From Actinomycetota bacterium (lineage in GTDB: Bacteria; Actinomycetota; Acidimicrobiia; Acidimicrobiales; Ilumatobacteraceae): 34,544 nt of DNA. Under the pieces are notes generated by a model. That model had not been told where the DNA came from, ran no database searches, and worked only from the letters and a program-made list of their open reading frames with translations. A program made the position numbers and the translations under genes. Of this stretch, positions 7,262-16,113 are shown piece after piece; positions within the stretch are counted from its first letter, which is position 1, and each line of letters starts with the position of its first letter. The stretch is from positions 1 through 34,544 of the forward strand of contig JAQCJO010000011.1 of assembly GCA_027592925.1 (NCBI GenBank), written 5' to 3'.

Positions 7262-8149
7262 CTAGCTATTTGACGCGTCGTAGATTCCTTGAATTGCCGA
7301 GTTGAGCAATGCATCAAACTCTGCATCGGACTGCTTGGCCGACAAACCCTCTGTCAACGCGCGAGAGAAACTCGCAATCACACCAGCATTCTTTGCCAAT
7401 TGCTTGTTGGCATCTTCACGGCTGTAACCACCCGACAACGCCACCACTCGCACGACGCGTGGATGCTTCACCAACTCGGCAAAGAATCCATCGAGGTTTG
7501 GCAATGTGAGTTTGAGCATCACGTTCTGATCAGCACTCAACTTGTTTAGTTCCGACAAAATTGCGGCCTTTAACAAGACCTCAGCCTCAGCCTTTTGTGG
7601 GCTGTTGATATCTACTTCAGGTTCAATGATCGGGACAAATCCGGCCGCGATTATCTGCTTGCCAACTTCAAACTGCTGACGTACAACGTCGTAAATACCT
7701 TTTTCATTTGCCAACTTGATCACTGAACGCATCTTGGTGCCAAACACACCGTGCTTCTTGGCCTTTGCTAAGAGCGCATCCAATTCGGGCATCGGCTTCA
7801 TCACTTGCACGCCATCTTGATCGTCGGCCAAACCTTTGTCGATCTTGAGGAAAGGAACGACGCCCTTGTTCTCCCACAAAAATTCCGCTGCACCCTTGCC
7901 GTCAATTGTGCGGTTCATGGTCATCTCAAACAAGATGGCACCAAGCACTCGCTCTCCAGAAAAAGCCACACTCTTGATGATGCGCGAGCGCATTGCATGA
8001 ATGAGGTCGAACATTTGCTCGTCACCCGAGTACTCAGACTCTAAGACTCCGTAGAGCTTGAGTGCTTTTGGTGTGCTACCACCGCTCTGATCGAGGGCCG
8101 CTATAAAACCCTTGCCACTTTGCACTTTGGCCATCATGTCGTTATTCAT
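7262..8149 (-). CDS. fda: Fructose-bisphosphate aldolase, class I
   Basis: 295 aa, the usual length of the bacterial class I (Schiff-base) aldolases seen in Staphylococcus. It interconverts fructose 1,6-bisphosphate with dihydroxyacetone phosphate and glyceraldehyde 3-phosphate in the cytoplasm. Family signatures: [19 protein letters not shown] (residues 12-30), ILFEMTMNR (72-80), [11 protein letters not shown] (98-108), [18 protein letters not shown] (174-182), MLKLTLP with candidate Schiff-base Lys213, and [11 protein letters not shown]. It is the only glycolytic gene in the window and stands alone, 82 bp from the alkylsulfatase gene and upstream of the cox promoter region. Confidence 0.95.
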   Translation of the reverse strand: MNNDMMAKVQSGKGFIAALDQSGGSTPKALKLYGVLESEYSGDEQMFDLIHAMRSRIIKSVAFSGERVLGAILFEMTMNRTIDGKGAAEFLWENKGVVPFLKIDKGLADDQDGVQVMKPMPELDALLAKAKKHGVFGTKMRSVIKLANEKGIYDVVRQQFEVGKQIIAAGFVPIIEPEVDINSPQKAEAEVLLKAAILSELNKLSADQNVMLKLTLPNLDGFFAELVKHPRVVRVVALSGGYSREDANKQLAKNAGVIASFSRALTEGLSAKQSDAEFDALLNSAIQGIYDASNS

Positions 8150-8231
8150 ATTCTCGCTCCGTTTCGGCTACCAGAAGCATAATTCGCCAAAGATTCAAAA
8201 TAGAAATTCGCAGGTTACCTTCCGACCCCTA

Positions 8232-10112
8232 TTAGGGCTCAACGATTGCAAAACCTGTAACAAACTTTTCTAGGTTGCCAAAGATATTCAAGAGTGCTGC
8301 TGCGTCACCATCCACAGTGATGGCCCCGTCGGTCATTTCTTGAATAAAGGTCGTGGCTTGCGTAATCACGTCTATCAATGTTTCTCTTTTGATGTGAACC
8401 GTTGCATCAGCAGCATCGTCGTGACGCCCCTGAGTTGATACAAGCGTTCTATTTGAAAGAGCCAACACCCATGACTGATCCGGCGTTCCTGCCATGTCGG
8501 TGAAGTTCCAATTAATCGTGGTTGCAAGACCACCGACCTGCTCTTGCATCAACCGCACCGCAAGTGTGTCAAACACCTGACCAATTGTCATCGCTCGCGT
8601 CATTCCGCGCGCCCGTGCACCAACCTCTACTGGCGGTGGCGGGCCCTGGCGCAATTCTTGAGCACCCATCAGATACGCATTGCGAAATGTTGCCGACTCC
8701 GCTTGGTACCCAAGTTGTTCGAGCGTGTCTGCTTGCAACTCGCGGGCCTTGACATTGGTGGGGTCTGCAAACACCGCATGATTGACGAGTTCTGCGACCC
8801 AGCGATAGTCGCCAGCATCAAACGACTTCTGTGCTGATGCCAGCAGAGCATCCATTCCGCCGGCCAGATCTACATATCGCTTGCCCGCATCGGTCGGTTG
8901 CAACTTATTGAGGTTGGCCGGGTTGCCGTCATACCAACTGAGATATCGCTGATACACGGCTTTCGAGTTGTGCACGAGGTCGCCATAGAAACCACGCGTG
9001 TGTTCATTTGCCAAAAACTCTTCTGGCATCTTAAGAAATTCGGCAATCTCGAGTGGCGTCATACCGCGATTCGCACAACGCATGGTCTGGTCATGTATCC
9101 ATCTATAGAGGTCACGCTGCAAGATAAGAAATTCGCGAACATCATCAGTCCCCCATCGCGGCCAGTTGTGAGACGTAAACAAGATCTTGGTGTCCGCACC
9201 AAACAACTCGATGCTTTCATTGATGTATTTCGACCAAGAAAGTGCATTACGCACTTGCGCTCCACGAATTGGCACGAGGTTGTGCATCGTGTGCGAGCAA
9301 TTCTCTGCCATGCACAACCAACCAAAATCTGGAAAGAAGAAATTCATCTCGGCTGGTGCTTCGGTCTCGGGTGTCATCTGAAACACAATTCGCACACCGT
9401 CAATGATCATTTGCTCACCAGTGAAGGTGATGTCGTGAGTTGGCGCCACTAGTGACGGCGCTGCTGTTGGCACTGAGTTGCCAAGACCTGAGTCAACATG
9501 ACCTTCTGGACTTGCTGGAAGGAGTAGACCAAATTGATATGTTGATCGTCGGCCCATTGCCGGACCCGCAATGACGTTTTCGGCAATTGCCTCGTACAAA
9601 AACCCTTCTGGTGCAATGACGACGCACTTCCCAGCATCCACATCTGCTCGCGTTGTCACTCCGAGTACTCCACCAAAATGATCGGCATGCGAATGCGTGT
9701 AGATCACCCCAGTGACGGGGCGCTCACCAACATGTTTATTGATCAATTCGAGTGATGCTCGAGCCGTGTAGTCGCTCGTCAGAGGGTCAATAACTACCCA
9801 ACCTTTGTCGCCGCGAATAAACGTGATGTTCGAAATGTCGTATCCGCGCACCTGCCATACGCCGTTCGCAACTTCATACAAACCATGATGCGCATTGAGC
9901 GTTGCGTGGCGCCACAAGTGTGGGTTTACGGTGTCCGGTGCGTCGCGACCATCTCGCAGGAAATCGTATGCGGCAGTGTCAATTACTTTGCGACCCTCGT
10001 CGTCAACGATCTGATCTTCGGTGCGTGCAGCAATAAAGCCTCGCGTGACGCGCTCCAGATCTACCAAATCAAATACTCGACCTTGTGTCGAGCTATTGAG
10101 TCCTTGCGTCAC
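8232..10112 (-). CDS. Alkylsulfatase-type metallo-beta-lactamase (SDS hydrolase family)
   Basis: 626 aa. Such enzymes cleave alkyl sulfate esters to alcohol and sulfate with a two-zinc site. The metallo-beta-lactamase domain carries HSHADH at residues 140-145 (His140, His142, Asp144, His145), a later AENCSHTMHN segment and TSHNWPRWG with the distal ligands. A helical dimerisation domain follows (about 370-500), then an SCP2-like C-terminal domain. This three-part layout and length match SdsA1/YjcS/BDS1. Unlike several of those proteins it has no signal peptide, so it probably acts in the cytoplasm. The start is a GTG with no clear Shine-Dalgarno. It could also act on other sulfate esters. Confidence 0.88.
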   Translation of the reverse strand: MTQGLNSSTQGRVFDLVDLERVTRGFIAARTEDQIVDDEGRKVIDTAAYDFLRDGRDAPDTVNPHLWRHATLNAHHGLYEVANGVWQVRGYDISNITFIRGDKGWVVIDPLTSDYTARASLELINKHVGERPVTGVIYTHSHADHFGGVLGVTTRADVDAGKCVVIAPEGFLYEAIAENVIAGPAMGRRSTYQFGLLLPASPEGHVDSGLGNSVPTAAPSLVAPTHDITFTGEQMIIDGVRIVFQMTPETEAPAEMNFFFPDFGWLCMAENCSHTMHNLVPIRGAQVRNALSWSKYINESIELFGADTKILFTSHNWPRWGTDDVREFLILQRDLYRWIHDQTMRCANRGMTPLEIAEFLKMPEEFLANEHTRGFYGDLVHNSKAVYQRYLSWYDGNPANLNKLQPTDAGKRYVDLAGGMDALLASAQKSFDAGDYRWVAELVNHAVFADPTNVKARELQADTLEQLGYQAESATFRNAYLMGAQELRQGPPPPVEVGARARGMTRAMTIGQVFDTLAVRLMQEQVGGLATTINWNFTDMAGTPDQSWVLALSNRTLVSTQGRHDDAADATVHIKRETLIDVITQATTFIQEMTDGAITVDGDAAALLNIFGNLEKFVTGFAIVEP

Positions 10113-10187
10113 CGATGTGGCAGGTTTACTGGTCAGAAAGATCCTTACAGTCGTGCTTCGTTGGCAATCCCAACAGCCAAATGCTAC

Positions 10188-10712
10188 CTAAAATGCTGCA
10201 ACCTCACCTATGTGAACGACAGCGTCCATTCCTTCTCGATCAATAATCGCGTCGAGCAGTCCCAATTCTACAACTTGATTTGCTACCTCTACTGATACTG
10301 AACCCATGATCGCCAAGATCACTTGGCACTGAACAATACGTTGACCAACTCGTGCAATTTGCAAGGGACGAGCAGTTAATCCATCGCGCAGCATTAAGTT
10401 GAGCGCCTGCATCGGGCCATCAAGCAGAGCGGCAGCGACCACATCGTCCCCACGAAATTTTGTAATTGATCCGGGTTCGCACCGATGATCAACGCCGTTG
10501 ATATTCAGCACCACCCCATTGCCATCGGCAACACAGAATTCTCGAGTTACTCCCGGGAATGATGAAAACGGAACATCTTGCGTAATATCAGCTGTCGACA
10601 GCCGCCAAGTCCAGTCATCGGGAAGCGATCCATCGCAAGCAATTTCGTATTGCACCCCAAGGCCATTACGCCACGGAACCCCAATTCTCTCGATCGCTCT
10701 CTGCACGATCAT
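10188..10712 (-). CDS. HutD/Ves-family cupin protein
   Basis: 174 aa. Matches the HutD/Ves bicupin family: WRNGLGVQYEIA near the N-terminus (family WKNGGGxTxEI), WTWRLSTADITQDVPFSSFPGVTREF, and a central GVDHRCEPGSITKFRGDD cupin turn. HutD is linked to histidine utilisation in proteobacteria and Ves to cold responses in E. coli, but the biochemical role is not settled and no other hut gene is nearby. The ATG at 10712 forms an ATGA overlap with the stop of the lipoprotein gene, so I prefer it to a TTG six bases upstream. Confidence 0.8.
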   Translation of the reverse strand: MIVQRAIERIGVPWRNGLGVQYEIACDGSLPDDWTWRLSTADITQDVPFSSFPGVTREFCVADGNGVVLNINGVDHRCEPGSITKFRGDDVVAAALLDGPMQALNLMLRDGLTARPLQIARVGQRIVQCQVILAIMGSVSVEVANQVVELGLLDAIIDREGMDAVVHIGEVAAF

Positions 10713-11311
10713 GGACAATACAGATTGCCCTTCGTTCGAAATACTTGGACATCGGAAAGCTGCTTCGCAGAGATTCCAACAACTGTCTCGAGATCCAAAC
10801 CGCAGATCACTGTGCTCAGCATGTTGGCATTTGTAAAGTTTGCGCCAGCGATTACTGCGCCCGTGAAATTGGCGCTCGCCAGATTGGCACCCGTGAAATC
10901 TGCTCCGGTCACATTGGCTCGTATGAACTGAGTCTGTTTGAGATTGGCTCTCACGAAGCGCGCACCTGCCAAGTTGGCCACACTGAAATCAGTGAACTCA
11001 AGTTTGAGCAACGAGTAATCGACTCCAACAAGGTTTGCAAACTGACATTTCAGAGTCGTAATACACATGATGTCTAGAGCTGGCAAAGTGGTGGTTGTCT
11101 CGGGAACTGTTGTTTCAGGAACCGTTGTTTCAACAGCGGACGGCACAGTCTCTGGCAACGTCGAATCCACTTCGGGCAATGAGTTGGTGACTTCATCGGA
11201 TGTGCTTGAAGCGCTTGGAGTACTGCTCACCGCACAGGCCGATAGCACCAACAAACCCAGCGCAACCAGCACACTTGAGGGACGTAAAAAGAGAACTTTG
11301 TTGCGTGCCAT
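10709..11311 (-). CDS. Pentapeptide-repeat lipoprotein
   Basis: 200 aa. The N-terminus is a lipoprotein signal: basic start (MARNK), hydrophobic run and lipobox LSAC at about residues 23-26. A Ser/Thr/Pro/Glu linker of about 50 residues follows, including three VPETT-like repeats, typical of a cell-wall-spanning spacer. The C-terminal half has A(D/N)FTGANL-type pentapeptide repeats (ANLAGARFVRANLKQTQF, GADFTGANLASANF), which fold as a right-handed quadrilateral helix. It should sit on the outside of the membrane; target unknown. The ATG at 11311 is preferred to TTG at 11317. It overlaps the HutD-like gene by 4 nt. Confidence 0.82.
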   Translation of the reverse strand: MARNKVLFLRPSSVLVALGLLVLSACAVSSTPSASSTSDEVTNSLPEVDSTLPETVPSAVETTVPETTVPETTTTLPALDIMCITTLKCQFANLVGVDYSLLKLEFTDFSVANLAGARFVRANLKQTQFIRANVTGADFTGANLASANFTGAVIAGANFTNANMLSTVICGLDLETVVGISAKQLSDVQVFRTKGNLYCP

Positions 11312-11351
11312 TAACAAATACTACGCCAATCATTGCTACTTTTAGGGGTTC

Positions 11352-12230
11352 ATGACTACATCTCAAAACCCTCAATGGGGCACCCCCGACATGGTTTCGC
11401 AACTCGAGCGAGTGCTGGTGCGCACGCCGACAATAGTTGGAAAATTTGTAGAGGAAGGTTTCTGGCGCCAACCAGATACTTCAGCATTGCTTACCGAACA
11501 CAAATCGTTTACCGAATTGCTTGAAAGTCTTGGTTGCACAGTTGATGTTGCGCCACCAGTTGATGGACTCGTCGATGCCGTCTACATGCATGACCCAATG
11601 ATCATGACACCCCATGGTGCAATTTTGTTGCGCATGGCCAAGTCAGTGCGTTCACCAGAGCCCGCAGAGTTTCGCAAGGATCTCGAGAGGCTTGGCGTAC
11701 CAATCTTGGGGCAACTCACCGACCCAGCATTTGCCGACGGCGGCGACAAGGTATGGCTCGACGCAAAGACGCTATTGATTGGTCATGGCTACCGCACCAA
11801 TCAAGCTGGCATCGACCAAGTGCGCGCGCTGCTCGCACCACATGGTGTCGATGTTTTTTCGTTTGACCTTCCTCACTACGAAGGCCCAAGTGCGGTACTT
11901 CACCTCATGAGCGTGCTCTCGCCTATCGCGCACGACAAAGCCGTTGTATACGAACCACTCGCACCCGTGCGCTTTCTGCAGTTTCTCGAATCACGAAACA
12001 TTTCGTGGTTTAGCGTGAGTGAAAAAGAAATGCTGACCCAAGGCAGCAACATCTTGACCATTCGACCGAATGTTGTGGTGCTCGCAGCGGGCAACCCAGT
12101 TATCGAGGCTCAGTTGCTGGCTGCAGGTGTTGAAGTGCATCTTTTTAATGGTGACAATGTGGCAGTTAAAGGCGACGGCGGTCCAACATGCCTCACCGCT
12201 CCACTACTTCGGATAACAAGCAATGGCTGA
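11352..12230 (+). CDS. ddaH: Dimethylargininase / amidinotransferase-fold hydrolase
   Basis: 292 aa. Matches the DDAH branch of the guanidino-modifying enzymes, which hydrolyse methylated arginine to citrulline and methylamines. Visible active-site elements: MHDPMIMT (Asp81 region), ADGGDKVWLD around 128-137, His184 in VLHLMSVLS, and the nucleophile Cys280 in GGPTCLTAPL. AGGGG lies a few bases before the ATG. It is divergent from the lipoprotein gene and followed five bases later by an SDR gene, with which it is probably co-transcribed. An arginine deiminase-like or other amidinohydrolase substrate cannot be excluded from sequence alone. Confidence 0.82.
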   Translation: MTTSQNPQWGTPDMVSQLERVLVRTPTIVGKFVEEGFWRQPDTSALLTEHKSFTELLESLGCTVDVAPPVDGLVDAVYMHDPMIMTPHGAILLRMAKSVRSPEPAEFRKDLERLGVPILGQLTDPAFADGGDKVWLDAKTLLIGHGYRTNQAGIDQVRALLAPHGVDVFSFDLPHYEGPSAVLHLMSVLSPIAHDKAVVYEPLAPVRFLQFLESRNISWFSVSEKEMLTQGSNILTIRPNVVVLAAGNPVIEAQLLAAGVEVHLFNGDNVAVKGDGGPTCLTAPLLRITSNG

Positions 12231-12235
12231 GTTAC

Positions 12236-12973
12236 ATGTCTGATCTCAGTGGCAAGGTTGCAATAGTTACGGGATCTTCTAGCGGGATTGGTGAGGCCAT
12301 CGCCCGCTCGCTACATGCTCTTGGCGCATCAGTCGTGATCAACTCATCTTCATCGGTTGAGGCTGGCCAACAGATTGCTGCATCTCTTAGAGACAACGCC
12401 ATCTATGTGCAGGCCGACATCAGCAATAAAGCATCGGGTCAACGACTCATCGACGAAACGCTCAAACAGTTTGGCCAACTCGACATCTTGATCAACAACG
12501 CTGGATGGACAAAACTCATCGCTCATCACGACCTAGAAGCCTTGACTGACGAAATTTTTATGCGCACATTTGATGTCAACGTGACCGGCACCTGGCTGCT
12601 CACTAAAGCCGCCATGCCGCATCTCAAGAAAAGTGACGATGGCAATGTTGTCAACATCACTTCTGTTGCCGGTGTACGACCAATTGGTAGTTCGATGGCA
12701 TATTCAATGACCAAGGCTGCACTCAATCAAATGACAGTGTTGCTTGCCAAGTCATGTGGCCCAGTGCGTGTCAATGCAGTCGCACCAGGTCTTGTCGAAA
12801 CACCGTGGACAAAAGATTGGCAAAATCAACACGATGCAGTGAAGGCAGTTACCCCACTTCACCGTTCGGCCACTATGGAAGATTGTGTGCAAGCAACACT
12901 TGGCTTGTTGCGCACGAAATATGCAACGGGTCAAATCTTTGTGGTTGACGGTGGTTTAACGCTCGTTCTCTAG
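12236..12973 (+). CDS. Short-chain dehydrogenase/reductase
   Basis: 245 aa, typical classical SDR length. Nucleotide-binding motif TGSSSGIG at about residues 13-20, NNAG (about 86-89), catalytic Ser in NITSVAG, and YSMTK with the Tyr-Lys pair; C-terminal GQIFVVDGG. It reduces or oxidises a carbonyl/alcohol using NAD(P)H; the substrate is not predictable. An ATG at 12188 is also in frame but lies inside ddaH, and the family start fits the ATG at 12236. The gene converges on cinA, leaving only 19 bp. Confidence 0.9.
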   Translation: MSDLSGKVAIVTGSSSGIGEAIARSLHALGASVVINSSSSVEAGQQIAASLRDNAIYVQADISNKASGQRLIDETLKQFGQLDILINNAGWTKLIAHHDLEALTDEIFMRTFDVNVTGTWLLTKAAMPHLKKSDDGNVVNITSVAGVRPIGSSMAYSMTKAALNQMTVLLAKSCGPVRVNAVAPGLVETPWTKDWQNQHDAVKAVTPLHRSATMEDCVQATLGLLRTKYATGQIFVVDGGLTLVL

Positions 12974-12992
12974 CGAGTGTTACGGCAAGTTT

Positions 12993-14231
12993 TTATAACT
13001 CGCGAATGTGTCGACGCAAAAAATCTAGTGCGCTGATCACCGACAATTGCCTCATCTGATCGCGCACTGCGGGCAAAGAATACGTCGCTGATGCGGTCGT
13101 GCCATCTGGCAAACACACGCCGACACACAATGTTCCGGGCTTGACACCTTCTTGTGAAGCAGGCCCTGCAACTCCGGTCAATGCCAACCCGACACTTGCG
13201 CCAAGCACTTTGCACGCACCAACAGCCATCTCAATCGCTGCTTCTTCATTAACGACCATGTCGCTCCGTACACCAAGTACCGAATGCTTGACCTCGGTTG
13301 CATACGAGACGACTCCGCCGCGAAACACAGCGCTTGCACCTTCAATGCCAGTGAGGCGTCCTGCAACAAGCCCACCTGTTACCGACTCGGCAAGCCCAAG
13401 TGTGAGCCCGCGCTCTCGCAACATCTGCAATACAACCGACTCCATGGTGTCAGTGTCGACCCCAAACACGATGTCGCCGATGGCGCCACGAACTGTTTCT
13501 TCCCACTTGTCCAAAATCGCTACTACTTCAGCCTGAGTGGAAGATTTTGCGGTCAGTCGCACCTTGATGCCTTCCCATCCACTCGCCAAAAATGCAAGCG
13601 TCGGATTACCAACACTCTCGAGTTGTTCGATCACACCGAAGAGACGCTCATTCAGCCCACTCTCACTCTCGCCCCACGTGCGCAACACACGACTTGAGAT
13701 CACCGAAGCAGAGCCAGACCGCGTCAGCAAATCGGGAAGGATCGCGCGCTCAAACATTTCATACAACTCATATGGCACCCCAGGCACTGCATAGATCACC
13801 TTGTCGCCTACCGGGCAGATCAACCCCGGCGCAGTGCCGCGTCGTTGCTCGATAATGGCAGCGCCTTTTGGCACCATTGCCTGACGCATATTGATCTCGG
13901 GCATTCGTCGATTGCGTGAGGCAAACATTTCAGAAATGGCCATGCCAACGGCGTCATCAAATTCGAGTTCGACACCCATGATTTCGGCAATTGCTTCGCG
14001 CGTTATGTCATCGTGAGTTGGTCCGAGACCGCCACAAATAATTACAGCGTCTGCGTCAGCAAGTGTCGATCGAATTGCTTTCACCATCCGTTCGAGGTTG
14101 TCGCCCACTTTGACTTGTAAGCACGAGTCAATGCCGGCAGCCGACAGTTGCTCTCCTAACCAAGCCGAGTTGGTGTCAACAATTTGTCCGAGCAATAATT
14201 CGGTGCCGATAGCAACAACATCACAACGCAT
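12993..14231 (-). CDS. cinA: CinA, competence/damage-inducible protein (NMN deamidase family)
   Basis: 412 aa, standard two-domain CinA. The N-terminal MoCF-type domain (about 1-170) has AIGTELLLGQIVDTNS, GGLGPTHDDITREA and VPGVPYELYEMF, linked to ADP-ribose pyrophosphatase activity. The C-terminal domain (about 255-410) has LAESVTGGLVAGRLT and ALTGVAGPA, linked to nicotinamide-mononucleotide amidohydrolase activity in NAD recycling. It begins 3 bases after pgsA and forms the end of the rimO-pgsA-cinA operon, an arrangement common in actinobacteria, where recA often follows. Here the next genes are unrelated, so recA is not adjacent. Confidence 0.95.
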   Translation of the reverse strand: MRCDVVAIGTELLLGQIVDTNSAWLGEQLSAAGIDSCLQVKVGDNLERMVKAIRSTLADADAVIICGGLGPTHDDITREAIAEIMGVELEFDDAVGMAISEMFASRNRRMPEINMRQAMVPKGAAIIEQRRGTAPGLICPVGDKVIYAVPGVPYELYEMFERAILPDLLTRSGSASVISSRVLRTWGESESGLNERLFGVIEQLESVGNPTLAFLASGWEGIKVRLTAKSSTQAEVVAILDKWEETVRGAIGDIVFGVDTDTMESVVLQMLRERGLTLGLAESVTGGLVAGRLTGIEGASAVFRGGVVSYATEVKHSVLGVRSDMVVNEEAAIEMAVGACKVLGASVGLALTGVAGPASQEGVKPGTLCVGVCLPDGTTASATYSLPAVRDQMRQLSVISALDFLRRHIREL

Positions 14232-14234
14232 TGC

Positions 14235-14786
14235 TTAGGCCTGCTTGCGTGCTTTGAATGCGACAGCGCCGTATTGCAAGCCGCTATACAACGTCAGCAC
14301 GGTCGCAATGCCAAGTGAACCTTTGGCAAGATAGTTGTAGTCGGCAGCACTCCACGGCAACACCGCAAACCCAACCGAAACCTGCTGTGCAAATGTCTTG
14401 AATTTCGCAGCCTTACTTGCAGGCACGCTCACACCCTTGGCACCTGCAAATACGCGATACAAACTGATGGCTATTTCGCGCGCTGCGATCAGCCCAACGA
14501 GCCAAGGGCTAAACATGCCGCGACTCACCAAGATAAACATCGAGCCAAGCACGCACACTTTGTCGGCTAGCGGGTCGAGAAATGCCCCGCTGCGAGTAGT
14601 GCCGTGCCTGCGTGCAAGTTGGCCGTCTACAAGATCGCTGAGGCATAACAAAAACCACAAGCCTGTTGCCACCCATGAACCCACATTGTCTGCAGGAATA
14701 ATTGCAAACATCAACGGCGAAATCAGCAACCGACCAACCGTTACAGCGTTAGCCCATGTGCGAATCGCACTTGGATCAACGGGCAT
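14235..14786 (-). CDS. pgsA: CDP-diacylglycerol-glycerol-3-phosphate phosphatidyltransferase
   Basis: 183 aa integral membrane enzyme making phosphatidylglycerol phosphate from CDP-diacylglycerol. The CDP-alcohol phosphotransferase signature is complete: Asp51, Asp54-Gly55, Ala58-Arg59, Gly67, Asp71, Asp75 (DLVDGQLARR ... GAFLDPLAD). Several hydrophobic helices flank it. The ATG at 14786 follows the rimO stop by 2 bases. The rimO-pgsA-cinA setting makes PgsA more likely than other CDP-alcohol phosphotransferases such as cardiolipin or inositol-phosphate synthases. Confidence 0.93.
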   Translation of the reverse strand: MPVDPSAIRTWANAVTVGRLLISPLMFAIIPADNVGSWVATGLWFLLCLSDLVDGQLARRHGTTRSGAFLDPLADKVCVLGSMFILVSRGMFSPWLVGLIAAREIAISLYRVFAGAKGVSVPASKAAKFKTFAQQVSVGFAVLPWSAADYNYLAKGSLGIATVLTLYSGLQYGAVAFKARKQA

Positions 14787-14788
14787 GC

Positions 14789-16087
14789 CTAAAAATCACC
14801 TTCTTCATCGTCACTATCTTCTACCGAACTTCCCTCAGCGACCAAATCTGGACCCATTGCATCCACAATGAGCACTGTTGCAAACTCACCAACAGTCAAG
14901 GCTCGGCTCACATGCACAATGCCGTCAATGGACGGTGCTTCCCAGTGAGTGCGTCCAATGCCCACTTCGTCAACAAGTACTTCGACCGTGCGACCAATGA
15001 GCGCGTCACGTCGATTTGCCGTGATGTTGTCTTGCAACTCGCGCAATTCGGCAATTCGCTCGTTCATGAGTTCGGCTGGCACGTGATCAGGCAACGTCAT
15101 TGCATGCGTGCCTTCTTCTGGGCTAAACGTAAAGAATCCACACCAATCCAATTGCGCGTCTTCAACAAACTGCAACAACTGATCGTGGTCTTCTTCGGTC
15201 TCCCCCGGGTATCCAACAATGAAGTTGCTACGAAAAGCAGCATCGGGGGCGAGCACGCGAATGTCGTTGATGCGCTTAAGAAAGCGCTCTCCATCGCCCC
15301 ATCTGCGCATGCGACGCAAATGAGTCTTGCTTACATGCTGCAGCGACAAGTCGAAGTACGGCACACCGGTATCAAGAATTGCTGCAATAAGTTCGTCGCT
15401 CAAATCACTTGGGTACAGATACAACAACCGAGTGCGCTGTACTTTGGCTGTTACAGCGCGCACAAGTGGAACAATTGAACCAGCTCCAAGTTCGCTCGGG
15501 CGATCCTTGCCATAACTTGCAAGATCTTGTGCAATCAGCACAATCTCTTTTGCGCCAAGCTCGTCTACCTCGTGCAAAATGGAGTCGATATCACGACTGC
15601 GTTGCGGGCCTCTAAAACTTGGAATTGCACAAAAACCGCAATTACGGTCGCAACCCTCTGCAATTTTTACATACGCCCACGGCGCAGTGCTTTTTGGGCG
15701 CGGCAAGTTGAGCAGGTCAAATGATGGAATTGGTGCTGCCGAAATGGAAATTGGTTTACGACCCATGTGTACCGGCACACCAAAGCCAGCAACTTGATCT
15801 ACTTCGGGAAGAGCCTCGGCAAGTTCGGCCCCATAGCGCTCGGCCATACAGCCAGTGACAACAAGCCTTGCTCCATCTTTGCGTTGTGCTCCAAGGGCAA
15901 GCACCGCGTCGATACTTTCTTTACGTGCGTCTTCAATAAATGCGCACGTATTGACAACAACCAAGTCTGCAAGTGAAGGGTCATCGGTGGCAATCAAGCC
16001 ATCAGCAAGCAACGTGCCGACAATTTTGTCCGAATCGACATCATTTTTTGGACAGCCAAGCGTCTCGACATAAAAACGTTGCTGCAC
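14789..16087 (-). CDS. rimO: Ribosomal protein S12 methylthiotransferase RimO
   Basis: 432 aa radical-SAM enzyme that methylthiolates an Asp of ribosomal protein S12. The UPF0004 domain holds Cys12, Cys48 and Cys80 (LGCPKN, NTCAFI, TGCMAE) for the auxiliary cluster; the radical-SAM motif is Cys146, Cys150, Cys153 (CDRNCGFC). A TRAM domain ends the protein, followed by an acidic tail (SSVEDSDDEEGDF). LGCPKNDVDSD separates RimO from MiaB. The start is GTG with AGGATT upstream; no in-frame ATG is nearby. First gene of the rimO-pgsA-cinA operon. Confidence 0.95.
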   Translation of the reverse strand: MQQRFYVETLGCPKNDVDSDKIVGTLLADGLIATDDPSLADLVVVNTCAFIEDARKESIDAVLALGAQRKDGARLVVTGCMAERYGAELAEALPEVDQVAGFGVPVHMGRKPISISAAPIPSFDLLNLPRPKSTAPWAYVKIAEGCDRNCGFCAIPSFRGPQRSRDIDSILHEVDELGAKEIVLIAQDLASYGKDRPSELGAGSIVPLVRAVTAKVQRTRLLYLYPSDLSDELIAAILDTGVPYFDLSLQHVSKTHLRRMRRWGDGERFLKRINDIRVLAPDAAFRSNFIVGYPGETEEDHDQLLQFVEDAQLDWCGFFTFSPEEGTHAMTLPDHVPAELMNERIAELRELQDNITANRRDALIGRTVEVLVDEVGIGRTHWEAPSIDGIVHVSRALTVGEFATVLIVDAMGPDLVAEGSSVEDSDDEEGDF

Positions 16088-16113
16088 AACATGTAATCCT
16101 ACAGTTCGCTTGT

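Noticed and set aside
12973-13003. GCGAGT...ACTCGC inverted repeat between SDR and cinA, considered as a terminator
   Set aside because: Only six pairs with a 19-nt loop, no T run after the stem, and it extends into the cinA coding end.
14756-15478. 240-aa plus-strand reading frame
   Set aside because: Antisense to rimO and the start of pgsA; high Cys/His/Gln composition without domains is typical of a shadow frame.
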